Origin: Chitinophaga sp. S165
Lineage (GTDB): Bacteria > Bacteroidota > Bacteroidia > Chitinophagales > Chitinophagaceae
Length of the DNA: 64,000 bases
NCBI RefSeq assembly: GCF_003182155.1
Contig: NZ_QGTG01000003.1
Coordinates: forward strand, 620,001-684,000
Direction of reading: 5' to 3'
Shown: one piece after another, positions 55,122 to 64,000 of the stretch
Numbering within the stretch: the first letter of the stretch is position 1
Layout of the letters: each line of letters opens with the position of its first letter
The notes under the pieces: model-generated
Told to the model about the DNA's origin: nothing
The model's input: only the letters and a program-made list of their open reading frames with translations
Databases searched by the model: none
Position numbers and translations under genes: made by a program

Positions 55122-56015
55122 ATGTACGATATTTGTTGCGTAGGGCATATCACATTGGACAAAGTAGTAACCACCAAATCTGTGGTGCATATGGCAGGAG
55201 GCACTTCGTTTTACTTTTCCAACGCAATCCGTCATATGGATGTTAAGTATAGACTGGTAACAGGGCTTGCAGAAAGTGAAATGAACACAGTAGTACAATT
55301 ACGCGAGAAAGGCATTGAGGTGGACGTTGTACCGAGCAGGCATACTGTCTACTTTGAGAATATCTACTCCGAGAATCAGGACCACCGTACGCAGCGGGTA
55401 TTGCAGAAAGCAGATCCCTTTTCCATTGAAGCATTATCTCATACGGACGCCCGTATCTTCCACTTAGGCCCATTGCTGGCCGATGATATTCCGGTAGAAT
55501 TAATCAGATCATTATCTGAGCGTGGAAAGGTAGCGCTCGATGTGCAGGGTTATCTGCGTAAGGTAGAGAACCATAATGTGCATGCAATAGACTGGCCTGC
55601 GAAACAGGATGCATTGAAATATATACATACCCTAAAAGCGAATGAGCATGAAATGGAAGTACTGACTGGTATCAGCGATGTACGTAAAGGCGCGAAAGTA
55701 CTGGCTGAATGGGGTGTAAAAGAAGTCGTAATTACGTTAGGTAGCATGGGGTCTGTGATCTACGCTAATGGCGTATTCCATCATATTCCGGCGTACTTAC
55801 CGACGGCTGTTATTGATGCTACAGGATGCGGAGATACTTATATGGCAGGATACCTGTATCAGCGGACGAAAGGTGCTTCTTTCCAGGAGGCAGGAGAATT
55901 CGCGGCTGCAATGGCGACATTGAAGATCGAATCTTCAGGGCCATTTACCGGTACCAAAGAAGATGTGCTGGACTTGCTGGCAGCGAGCAGAGAAAAGGTA
56001 TTTGCGGAGCTTTAA
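55122..56015 (+). CDS. PfkB family sugar kinase
   Basis: 297 aa. Ribokinase/PfkB fold: GGTSFYFSNAIRHM near the start and the catalytic loop DATGCGDTYMAGYL. The substrate is not evident. It precedes the sensor gene in convergent direction. Confidence 0.88.
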   Translation: MYDICCVGHITLDKVVTTKSVVHMAGGTSFYFSNAIRHMDVKYRLVTGLAESEMNTVVQLREKGIEVDVVPSRHTVYFENIYSENQDHRTQRVLQKADPFSIEALSHTDARIFHLGPLLADDIPVELIRSLSERGKVALDVQGYLRKVENHNVHAIDWPAKQDALKYIHTLKANEHEMEVLTGISDVRKGAKVLAEWGVKEVVITLGSMGSVIYANGVFHHIPAYLPTAVIDATGCGDTYMAGYLYQRTKGASFQEAGEFAAAMATLKIESSGPFTGTKEDVLDLLAASREKVFAEL

Positions 56016-56034
56016 ACATCATTAGAATAAAAAG

Positions 56035-56067
56035 AAAATCCGGTAGTGTTCTTCGCTACCGGATTTT
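56035..56067. terminator. bidirectional terminator
   Basis: AAAATCCGGTAG and CTACCGGATTTT form a perfect stem with a 9-base loop, between convergent PfkB and sensor genes. Confidence 0.8.
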
Positions 56068-56100
56068 CTTTTTATCAGTTTATGTTATTTGATTTGCAGA

Positions 56101-58914
56101 TCAGATTATCCCTGGTTTCTTAAAAGCCTGCTCTCTGAATGCCTTTGGCGTTTGCTGACATCGTGCCTTGAATACCGTAGAGAAATAAGCCGGCGAGGAG
56201 AACCCGCAGGTATAGGCTATTTCAGAAATAGTAGATTGCGAATTAACCAGCAGATACTTCGCTTTTTTAACTCTTGCATCGAGAATAAAGTCATTGACAT
56301 TACATTCCAGCAGCTGCTTCACTTTACGGTATAACTGCATTTTAGAAACAGACAGTTGTGTACAGATGTCCTCTACATTAAACTGATCATTTCCCAGGTT
56401 CTCTTCTACGATCGCTGTGAAATCATTTATAAACTTTCTGTCCGGTTTATTAGACTGGACGGTGTGTACCCTTGTTTCTGGTTCCGTGATATAGTGATCT
56501 TTCAGCAGTGCGCGGTTACTGAGCATACTGGCAATACTTTCTTTCAGGTATTGCATATTAAACGGCTTGCTGATATACGCATCCGCCCTGTGCTGCATGC
56601 CCCTGATCCTTTGTTCTTCACTGTTATTGGCACTTAACAGCATTACAGGAATATGGGAAGTCCTGATATCTTTCTTTATTGTTTCCAACACCTTGATACC
56701 ATCTATACCTGGTAACATGATATCGCAGATGATGATATCCGGTACGTGGCGGAATGCCAGTTTAAGACCTTCTTCACCATTCCTGGCATGAAATACTTCG
56801 TAGTATTCGCTAAGATAACCTGCCAGGAAACTGTTCAGGTCAGGGTGATCTTCTATGATGAGCAGGGAGTGTGATCGTTCCGTACGGGAAGGTACAATAG
56901 TGGTAACAGGTCCCATGTTCTCCAGTTCTTCAACATAATTGTGCAGTGACTCATTGATCACATTAATATGTTCTTCTTCCTGCTGGATCTCATCCTGGGC
57001 AAACGGTGCGCTGTTGGCAGGAAGTGTGATGGTGAACGTTGTACCGGCGCCCTTTTTACTTTTTACTGAGATAGTTCCATGATGTGATTGGATGATCTCC
57101 CGGCTTAGCGCCAGTCCGATGCCAGTACCTTTGTGTTCACTTTCTCTGCTTTGATAAAATAGCTCAAAGGCATGCATCAGGGTGTTCTCGTCCATCCCAG
57201 CGCCATCGTCTTCGATGCGCAATATGGCTTCCTCGCTGCTGGCAGATAATTCCAGGTAGATATGCACCTTGCCGTAGTCGGGCGTAAACTTGAACGCGTT
57301 GGACAAGAGGTTATACAGTACGCGGTCAAACAGGCGCTGGTCGAGCCAGGCTTTAATACCCGGTTGACGGCTGATAAGGCGGAAGTCGATATGTTTTTTA
57401 ACGGCAATGCCCTTGAATGCTTCCATGATCTCTGTCACGAAAGCAGGCAGCTCATTCTCTGATACCTTCAGCTGCAGTTTGCCGCTTTCTATTCTACGGA
57501 ACTCCAGCAGCTGATTCACGAGTCGCATGAGACGTACGACGTTCCTGCGCATCAGTTCCAGTTGTTGTTTCTGAAGCGATGATAGCTGACGGCCGGCAAG
57601 CAGACTTTCCAGGGGCGCCTGGATCAGGGTAAGCGGCGTACGGAATTCATGGGAGAGGTTGGTGAAAAAGGCAAACTTGGCTTCAGTAGCTTTTTCTGCT
57701 TTACCTGTCATTTCTACCAGCTGATCGCGTTGCTGGAGTATTTCATCCCGCTGCTGTTTCAGCTGACGGTTGATACGCCGGTTGGTACGCAGGATGAAGA
57801 ACAGCACGATCCCTAATAAGAAGGCGACGCAGAGGGAGGTAGCCACAATACGTAACAGGTGTTGCTGGTCCTGGTACAGGCGGCGTTGTTCCTGTAACAG
57901 GGATTGTTGTTGTTCTATTTCCTGGTGCTGGGCCTGTATCTTGTCGATCTGAAGGCGCATCAGCTTTACATTGCTGCTGTCTATCAGGACCGTTTGAAGC
58001 AGTGTATTACGGGGAGGTTTCTTTCCTGCCAGGATATTGGCCGCCATACTGATGGCTTCCTTACCGCCGCTGGGATAAAGGAGGGAGGCGCTTAGTACGC
58101 CGCGTGACACAAGGTCTATACCGGCATCGGGGTAGGGTGAGGCGTCGACGCCAATGAACCGGACGTGGTCGATGTCCCTGTCCCGGCAATATTGATACAT
58201 GCTATAAGCCATAACATCATTCTGAGCAAAGATGATATCGGCCTGGCGGAGTGCTGCTTCATTCTTTTCAGCTGCTTCTCTTGTTTTATCGGCTACCCAG
58301 CTTCCCTCCAGGGTGGCGGTCAGTTCAAGGCCAGGGTATTTGGCCATTGCATTGCGGAAGCCTTCATGTCTTTCGACAGTCGGGGAGGAGCCTCTTAGTC
58401 CGGTAACCTCAATGATCTTTCCTTTGCCGTGTAATTGAGCGGCGATATACTCGGCCGCCAGTTTTCCAATGTTCCGGTTATCGCCTCCTATATAGGCCGT
58501 AAACGAATCGGTAGCGGCCTTGCGGTCAAGTATGATCACCGGGATGCCTTTGCCATATACTTCGGCAATAACAGGCGCCAGGGGCGTCGCTTCGTTGGGA
58601 GATACGAGCAGGATGTCAATATTCTCTTTCAGGAGTTCACGGATCTGTGCTACCTGCCGCGGGCTACTGCTTTCTGCATCCTTATATAATAGTTTCATTT
58701 CAGGATGATAGAACAGCTCTCTTTTCATTTCGGTGAGCATGTTCCGTCGCCAGTCGTCGTTACCGGTACATTGAGAGAAACCGATACGGTATTTTGGCTC
58801 CGTTTCCTGACGGCAGCCTGCCCAGCAAAAAATAGCCGGCAGGAAAAAAATATAGATATATCTGAAAAAGCTGGCTGACAACGTGGACCTTTTTAAAACG
58901 GTGGAATGATGCAA
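56101..58914 (-). CDS. hybrid two-component sensor with periplasmic sugar-binding domain (HTCS)
   Basis: 937 aa. No ATG opens the frame; the start is a TTG at 58914 (or the next TTG at 58881). Lipoprotein-like signal (CWAGC). Periplasmic LacI/ribose-binding-like domain at ~42-315, one transmembrane helix ~355-376, histidine kinase with His422 (SHEFRTPLT) and ATPase, receiver with Asp731 (CDIMLPGIDG), and AraC HTH at ~830-930. This is the architecture of the fructose-sensing regulator of fructan PULs in Bacteroides. Neighbouring fructokinase and sugar porter fit fructan sensing. Confidence 0.92.
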   Translation of the reverse strand: MHHSTVLKRSTLSASFFRYIYIFFLPAIFCWAGCRQETEPKYRIGFSQCTGNDDWRRNMLTEMKRELFYHPEMKLLYKDAESSSPRQVAQIRELLKENIDILLVSPNEATPLAPVIAEVYGKGIPVIILDRKAATDSFTAYIGGDNRNIGKLAAEYIAAQLHGKGKIIEVTGLRGSSPTVERHEGFRNAMAKYPGLELTATLEGSWVADKTREAAEKNEAALRQADIIFAQNDVMAYSMYQYCRDRDIDHVRFIGVDASPYPDAGIDLVSRGVLSASLLYPSGGKEAISMAANILAGKKPPRNTLLQTVLIDSSNVKLMRLQIDKIQAQHQEIEQQQSLLQEQRRLYQDQQHLLRIVATSLCVAFLLGIVLFFILRTNRRINRQLKQQRDEILQQRDQLVEMTGKAEKATEAKFAFFTNLSHEFRTPLTLIQAPLESLLAGRQLSSLQKQQLELMRRNVVRLMRLVNQLLEFRRIESGKLQLKVSENELPAFVTEIMEAFKGIAVKKHIDFRLISRQPGIKAWLDQRLFDRVLYNLLSNAFKFTPDYGKVHIYLELSASSEEAILRIEDDGAGMDENTLMHAFELFYQSRESEHKGTGIGLALSREIIQSHHGTISVKSKKGAGTTFTITLPANSAPFAQDEIQQEEEHINVINESLHNYVEELENMGPVTTIVPSRTERSHSLLIIEDHPDLNSFLAGYLSEYYEVFHARNGEEGLKLAFRHVPDIIICDIMLPGIDGIKVLETIKKDIRTSHIPVMLLSANNSEEQRIRGMQHRADAYISKPFNMQYLKESIASMLSNRALLKDHYITEPETRVHTVQSNKPDRKFINDFTAIVEENLGNDQFNVEDICTQLSVSKMQLYRKVKQLLECNVNDFILDARVKKAKYLLVNSQSTISEIAYTCGFSSPAYFSTVFKARCQQTPKAFREQAFKKPGII

Positions 58915-59102
58915 TTTCTAAAAACAATGATACAAAAATGAAATTATCCGTGCGTGATCTTTATTGTTCATCTATTTAACCCGCTGATAGCTACAAGATT
59001 GTAATTTTTTATGAAAGTTACAAATTTGATAGTAATAGAGACGGAGGTGTAAGGAGCCCCATTCGTGATTGAGTACGTTTGAGCCATAAATGATTCTGCG
59101 TT

Positions 59103-60431
59103 ATGGCTAATAAAACGGTGTTTTTCTGGGCGTTTGTAGTCGCCCTGGGTGGTTTCCTCTTCGGTTTCGATACCGCGGTTATTTCCGGTGCTGAGCAGTC
59201 TATTCAGCAATACTGGGGTTTATCTGAAGTACAGCATGGGTTTACGGTATCTATTGCTTTAATAGGTACAGTATTCGGCGCCCTGGGGGGAAGTATCCCT
59301 TCTGACAAGCTGGGACGGAAGGCTACCCTTTTACTGGTTGCTGCCATCTATCTTATTTCCGCTGTAGGGACTGCGATGGCTACTAACTGGTACCTTTTCC
59401 TGTTATGCCGTTTTATCGGAGGGCTGGGCGTAGGGGCTTCTTCAGTTACTGCCCCGGTATATATATCAGAGGTATCGCCGGCCAGGTTCAGGGGACGCAT
59501 GGTAGCTCTTTTCCAGTTTAACGTGGTGCTGGGCATCCTGGTGTCCTACCTGTCCAATTACCTGATCGGTATGAGCGGAGACAGTTCCTGGCGCCTAATG
59601 CTGGGAGTGCAGGCCCTACCTGCCGGTTTATTCCTGGTATTACTACGTTGGGTACCTGAGAGCCCACGCTGGTTATTGTTGAAAGGTATTAAGGAGCAGG
59701 TGGCTATTGCTACGCTCAAGGTGATCAATCCGGAAGGATATACGGCAGACATTGAAACGATCCGTCAGTCGCAACAGGTGCAGGCGGGCGCTGTACAAAA
59801 TGAAAAGCTGTTCAAGGCAAAGTATAATACGCCTGTTATGCTGGCTGTGCTGTTTGCCATGTTCAACCAGGTATCCGGGATCAATGCCATTATCTATTAT
59901 GCGCCCCGTATTTTCGAAATGTCTGGTCTGGGCGAAGGTTCCTCTCTGCTTTCTACGGTGGGTATAGGCATCGTCAACTTCATTTTCACTTTAACAGCTA
60001 TCCGTTTTATAGACAGGATCGGCAGGCGGCAGCTGATGCTGATCGGTACCGTGGGACTGATTGCCACACTGGGACTGGTGGCAGTTTCCTTCTACATGCA
60101 CACGGGCGGTATTGCGGTAGTGTCTTACCTTCTTATCTATATCGCGTTCTTTGCTTTCTCTCAGGGTGCGGTGATCTGGGTTTTCATATCGGAGATCTTT
60201 CCTAACCAGGTACGCGCGAAAGGGCAGACACTGGGCAGCTTCACACATTGGATCATGGCAGCAGCTATTGCATTCACGTTCCCATATCTCGCTGCCCGGA
60301 TCGGGGGCGGGCATATCTTCCTTTTCTTTTGCCTGATGATGGTTTTGCAGCTGGTATTCGTACTACGCTGGATGCCTGAAACCAAAGGCAGGACATTGGA
60401 AGAGATCGAGATGACGATGGTAGTACACTAA
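59103..60431 (+). CDS. MFS sugar porter
   Basis: 442 aa, 12 predicted transmembrane helices. Sugar porter signatures: GFLFGFDTAVISGA, DKLGRK, RFIGGLGVG, PESPRWLL, RIGRRQ and PETKGRTLEEIE. Likely carries fructose across the inner membrane in the context of the adjacent fructokinase. Confidence 0.92.
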   Translation: MANKTVFFWAFVVALGGFLFGFDTAVISGAEQSIQQYWGLSEVQHGFTVSIALIGTVFGALGGSIPSDKLGRKATLLLVAAIYLISAVGTAMATNWYLFLLCRFIGGLGVGASSVTAPVYISEVSPARFRGRMVALFQFNVVLGILVSYLSNYLIGMSGDSSWRLMLGVQALPAGLFLVLLRWVPESPRWLLLKGIKEQVAIATLKVINPEGYTADIETIRQSQQVQAGAVQNEKLFKAKYNTPVMLAVLFAMFNQVSGINAIIYYAPRIFEMSGLGEGSSLLSTVGIGIVNFIFTLTAIRFIDRIGRRQLMLIGTVGLIATLGLVAVSFYMHTGGIAVVSYLLIYIAFFAFSQGAVIWVFISEIFPNQVRAKGQTLGSFTHWIMAAAIAFTFPYLAARIGGGHIFLFFCLMMVLQLVFVLRWMPETKGRTLEEIEMTMVVH

Positions 60432-60458
60432 ATGATTTTTCAAATCTAGATTACAGCT

Positions 60459-61373
60459 ATGACAAATTATAATATCGTAAGTCTGGGGGAAATACTGTGG
60501 GACATTTTACCTGAACAGGAATTGCCGGGCGGGGCGCCATTGAATGTCGCCTATCATCTGCATAAACAATCGCAGCAGGTCGTACTGGTATCGAGAACAG
60601 GGAGCGACGAACATGGACAGCGGTTGCTGGACATTATGCAGGAGCGTGGACTGTCGGCTGATCTTATCCAACGGGATACTATGTACGATACAGGTAAGGT
60701 ATATGCCCGTATGGATGAAAAGCTGGATATGCAGTATGACATTGTTTATCCTGTAGCCTGGGACCATATCGGCTGGGATACTGCGCTGGAAAATGTATTC
60801 CGCAGTAATGACCTGCAATACCTGGTATATGGCAGTCTGATGGCCAGAAACAGTGTATCGCGCAACACATTGGAAAAAGCCTTGCAGTCTAAAGCGCGTA
60901 AAGTGCTGGACATTAATCTGCGTGCGCCTTACTACTCAAAAGAAACACTGGAATGGTTGCTTTTCAGTTGCGATCTGCTGAAGCTGAATATCGGCGAGCT
61001 GGAACTGATCTCTTCCTGGTACGGCAGTTATGCAACAAATGAAGAGCGGGTACTGGCATTGTCTGTACGCTTCAACATCACAACGGTCATTGTTACACTG
61101 GGTAGTATGGGATGCATGGGATACGTAGATGAACAATTTTATTACCAGGAGGGACAACCGGTAAAAGTGGCCGATACTATTGGCAGCGGGGACGCTTTCC
61201 TTGCGGGATTCCTTACTTCACAGATCAGGGGATGCACGCCCGCATACAGCCTTGCGTATGCCAATGCTTTAGGGGCGCTGGTGGCATCAAAGCCGGGGGG
61301 CTGCCCTGATTATCATCCGAAGGAAATAACAGACATGATCAAAGATAAGGCATACATCAGCACGGGACATTAA
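60459..61373 (+). CDS. fructokinase (PfkB family)
   Basis: 304 aa. PfkB fold with PGGAPLNVAYHL near the start and the catalytic loop DTIGSGDAFLAGFL. Follows the sugar porter by 27 bases on the same strand. Substrate fructose is inferred from context and PfkB type. Confidence 0.88.
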   Translation: MTNYNIVSLGEILWDILPEQELPGGAPLNVAYHLHKQSQQVVLVSRTGSDEHGQRLLDIMQERGLSADLIQRDTMYDTGKVYARMDEKLDMQYDIVYPVAWDHIGWDTALENVFRSNDLQYLVYGSLMARNSVSRNTLEKALQSKARKVLDINLRAPYYSKETLEWLLFSCDLLKLNIGELELISSWYGSYATNEERVLALSVRFNITTVIVTLGSMGCMGYVDEQFYYQEGQPVKVADTIGSGDAFLAGFLTSQIRGCTPAYSLAYANALGALVASKPGGCPDYHPKEITDMIKDKAYISTGH

Positions 61374-61421
61374 TTAACATACCAACTATTACTATTTCCA
61401 TACTCATCAAAAATTCCCATT

Positions 61422-64000
61422 ATGAAAAGATTATTTTACCTGTTACCTATGCTGCTGTTCAGCATGTTGGCAGTGGCACAGCAAAAGCTCTATACGGGCA
61501 CTGTAACCAGTCGCCAGGGCAAGACGCCCTTACCAGGTGTTACCATCCAATCGGGTAACGCAAATGCTATTACAGATAATGCCGGCCATTTCTCCATTAA
61601 TGTAGCCCCCGGCGCCATGCTTACTTTTACTTACCTCGGTATGAAGCCGCTGACACAGGCTGCGCCGGCCAATACCAGTGTACTGTCTATCGAACTGGAA
61701 GACAACTTAACTGATCTGAACCAGGTGGTGGTGACTGGTTATCAGACACAGAAAAAGGCCGACCTGACAGGGGCCGTAGCTGTTGTGAATGTGGAAGCGA
61801 TCAAAGATATTCCATTGGGTAATCCGTTGAAAGCCTTGCAGGGAAGGGTCCCGGGAGTGTCTATCAGTACCGACGGTGCGCCCAACAGTGCCGCTACTGT
61901 GCGCATCAGGGGAATCGGTACGCTAGGGAATAATGATCCTTTGTATGTGATAGACGGGATACCTACCAAGAGAGGTTTACAGGAGCTGAACCAGAACGAT
62001 ATTGAATCAATACAGGTATTGAAGGATGCCTCTTCTGCTACTATTTATGGTTCCCGTGCGGCAAACGGTGTGATCATCGTTACGACCAAAAAGGCGAAGA
62101 AAGGGTTTAGCAGGATCAATGTAGATGCCTCATCTTCACTGCAAAATTATACTACGAAGATAAAGACGCTGAATACAGATGGCCGCGGACGGGCTTACTG
62201 GCAGGCAGCTGTGAACGATCGCGCCAATCCGAATAATAACCAGATCTATCAGTATGACTGGAATGGCGATTTTAATAACCCGGTACTGAATAAGATCATC
62301 CTGCCGGAATATATAGATGCAGCTAAGACGATGCGACCAGCAGATACTTACTGGTATGATGAGATCGCGCAAACATCTTTATTGCAGAACTACAATATTT
62401 CATTGACCAATGGTGGAGAGAAGGGGAATTCATTCTTTTCTGTCGGGATGTATAACAACAAGGGTATTGTGAAAGAAACCCGCCAGCAGAAGCTCACTGC
62501 ACGTTTTAATACAGACTATTCCTTCTTTAAAGGAAAGCTGAAAGTGGGAGAGAACCTGTCTGTTACTTACATCAAAGATGCATTGGTGCCAAGTGGTGAT
62601 ATTCTTTTTACAGCGCTTGTACAACAACCGGTGGTCCCTGTGCATAGTGTAGATGGTGGCTGGGGCGGCCCTGCGCCAGGTATGACCGACAGGCAGAACC
62701 CTGTACGTCTTATTGAAGATAATAAGCAGAACAAAGGCCAGTTCGTAAGACTGTTCGGTAATGCTTATGCAGATCTGGAGATCATTCCGGGACTGCATTT
62801 CAGGTCCAGTTATGGTATAGATTACAATGGCAACTTCCGTCGTACGCTTCGTAAATCATATACATCGGGATTCCTGTCCGATAAGACAAACCAGGTGAAT
62901 ACCAATCAGGATTACAACGGTAACTGGGTATGGCAGAATACGCTCTCGTATAATGTTTCCCTGAAGAAGCACCGTCTGGACTTCCTGCTTGGAGAAGAGC
63001 AGATCAAATACATGGAGCAAAGCTTCTTTGGTAGTCGCCAGGGATATGCATTGGAGAACATTGATTACTCCTATCTCGACGCTGGTTCCACACAAAAAGA
63101 TAATGGTGGTTCAGGTGCGGGATATGCTTTGTTATCTTATTTCGGTAAGGCAAACTATGTATATGATAACAAGTACCTTGCTTCCGTAACACTGCGCAGG
63201 GACGGTTCTTCCCGCTTCGGAAAAGAGAACCGTTTTGGTATGTTCCCTGCATTCTCACTGGGATGGCGTATAAGTGAAGAAGGTTTCGTGAAGGATGCCC
63301 TGCCATTTATTTCAGACCTGAAACTACGTGCAGGATGGGGTAGAAGCGGTAACCAGGAGATTGCTAACAATGCAACATATACTTTATATTCTGCTATTTA
63401 TGGAATTGATCCTACCTGGGATTTTGACAGCGGTAGCGCTTATGATCTGGGTGGTAATGGTACTGGTCAGCTTCCTTCAGGATTCACATTGATCAGGCAG
63501 GGAAATGCGGCGCTGAAGTGGGAAAGCACGAAGGAGACGAACCTGGGTCTGGACTTCGGTTTACTGGATAATCATATTTCAGGGTCAGTGGATTATTTCA
63601 TCAAAAAGACATCTGATATCCTGATCAATCCTGCTTACCTGGCGGTGATCGGTGAAGGTGGTACGCGTTATGCGAACGGTGCATCCATGCAGAATAAAGG
63701 TCTTGAAGTGTTGGTGGCTTACACCGGCGATATTGCTCCTGGTCTTAATCTGACGCTGACAGGCAACGTGTCCACTTATCGTAACAAGATCACTTATCTG
63801 CCAGATGAAGTGCTGACCTCTTATCCAGGTAACGGGCAGGATAAAACTATCCTGGGCAGGTCTATCAATTCTACTTTCGGTTATGTGGCTGATGGTATTT
63901 TCCAGTCGCAGAAAGAAGTGGACGATCATGCTAATCAGATCGGGAAAGGCGTTGGACGTATCCGTTATAAAGACCTGAACGGCGATAAAGAGATCAATGA
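61422..64000 (+). CDS. SusC-like TonB-dependent transporter (cut by window end)
   Basis: The open frame from the ATG at 61422 runs to the window end (about 859 codons present). Signal peptide, CarboxypepD_reg-like domain (GTVTSRQGKTPLPGVT), plug motifs (VTGYQTQKKADLTGAV) and barrel strands. No STN domain is seen. It is the outer-membrane transporter of the putative fructan locus; a SusD partner would be expected just beyond the window. Confidence 0.9.
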   Translation, partial: MKRLFYLLPMLLFSMLAVAQQKLYTGTVTSRQGKTPLPGVTIQSGNANAITDNAGHFSINVAPGAMLTFTYLGMKPLTQAAPANTSVLSIELEDNLTDLNQVVVTGYQTQKKADLTGAVAVVNVEAIKDIPLGNPLKALQGRVPGVSISTDGAPNSAATVRIRGIGTLGNNDPLYVIDGIPTKRGLQELNQNDIESIQVLKDASSATIYGSRAANGVIIVTTKKAKKGFSRINVDASSSLQNYTTKIKTLNTDGRGRAYWQAAVNDRANPNNNQIYQYDWNGDFNNPVLNKIILPEYIDAAKTMRPADTYWYDEIAQTSLLQNYNISLTNGGEKGNSFFSVGMYNNKGIVKETRQQKLTARFNTDYSFFKGKLKVGENLSVTYIKDALVPSGDILFTALVQQPVVPVHSVDGGWGGPAPGMTDRQNPVRLIEDNKQNKGQFVRLFGNAYADLEIIPGLHFRSSYGIDYNGNFRRTLRKSYTSGFLSDKTNQVNTNQDYNGNWVWQNTLSYNVSLKKHRLDFLLGEEQIKYMEQSFFGSRQGYALENIDYSYLDAGSTQKDNGGSGAGYALLSYFGKANYVYDNKYLASVTLRRDGSSRFGKENRFGMFPAFSLGWRISEEGFVKDALPFISDLKLRAGWGRSGNQEIANNATYTLYSAIYGIDPTWDFDSGSAYDLGGNGTGQLPSGFTLIRQGNAALKWESTKETNLGLDFGLLDNHISGSVDYFIKKTSDILINPAYLAVIGEGGTRYANGASMQNKGLEVLVAYTGDIAPGLNLTLTGNVSTYRNKITYLPDEVLTSYPGNGQDKTILGRSINSTFGYVADGIFQSQKEVDDHANQIGKGVGRIRYKDLNGDKEIN

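Noticed and set aside
1..64000. CRISPR array, insertion sequence or prophage
   Set aside because: No regular direct repeats with spacers, no transposase gene with ends, and no phage genes; the transposase-type ribbon at 24705 is part of a receptor.

Overview
The window looks like a Bacteroidota chromosome of the Chitinophagaceae type, most likely Chitinophaga or a close relative. Evidence for this: SusC/SusD pairs, an ECF sigma/FecR pair, a SusC with an STN domain, a hybrid two-component sensor, Bacteroidota-type -7 boxes (TAnnTTTG), weak Shine-Dalgarno sites and many secreted lipoproteins. Genus assignment is inference; no rRNA gene is present. The one RNA gene I can support is a tRNA-Pro(GGG).

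Layout. 0-2.9 kb: secreted DJ-1/PfpI-like protein with a metal-binding module, a glyoxalase-GNAT fusion, and a membrane class III nucleotide cyclase. 2.9-18.7 kb: the most unusual region and AT-richer by eye. It has a short HTH protein (probably frameshifted), a protein kinase fused to a LanC-like cyclase domain but without a lyase domain, a lipoprotein, two tandem small exported peptides, a three-part periplasmic protein (N-terminal domain, cysteine-less thioredoxin fold, PPP-type phosphatase), SusD, SusC with STN domain, and divergently an ECF sigma factor and FecR. The sigma/FecR/SusC set is a classic transenvelope signalling arrangement. The kinase-LanC protein, the twin peptides and the phosphatase suggest a peptide-modifying or phosphopeptide system that I do not recognise as a described one.

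18.9-26.6 kb: S9 peptidase, GH30 glycosidase with a C-terminal beta-trefoil-like repeat module, an outer-membrane barrel, and a 7TM-DISM receptor whose C-terminus is a transposase-type zinc ribbon. 26.9-31.7 kb: stress-response genes (OsmC, AhpD-like, small GNAT, MsrB-MsrA fusion, Gre-like protein, NTF2-like proteins, DoxX-like), with two Crp/Fnr-type palindromes between the two arms. 31.8-39.8 kb: UDG-family protein, MocR regulator divergent from a quinone-oxidoreductase-type enzyme, AraC and Crp/Fnr regulators, DUF427 protein, acyltransferase 3, and a hypothetical protein preceded by 11-bp tandem repeats.

40-55 kb: lipoprotein, tRNA-Pro, GNAT, secreted lipocalin-like protein, a large TonB-dependent receptor, OmpH/Skp-like chaperone, a large lipoprotein with a CxxCH motif, a shortened OmpA-domain protein, GH29 fucosidase, YceI protein, M20 amidohydrolase and a subtilisin-like lipoprotein. 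55-64 kb: a PfkB kinase, then a likely fructan-utilisation locus (hybrid sensor with periplasmic sugar-binding domain, MFS sugar porter, fructokinase, SusC running off the window end), whose order resembles the fructan locus of Bacteroides thetaiotaomicron.
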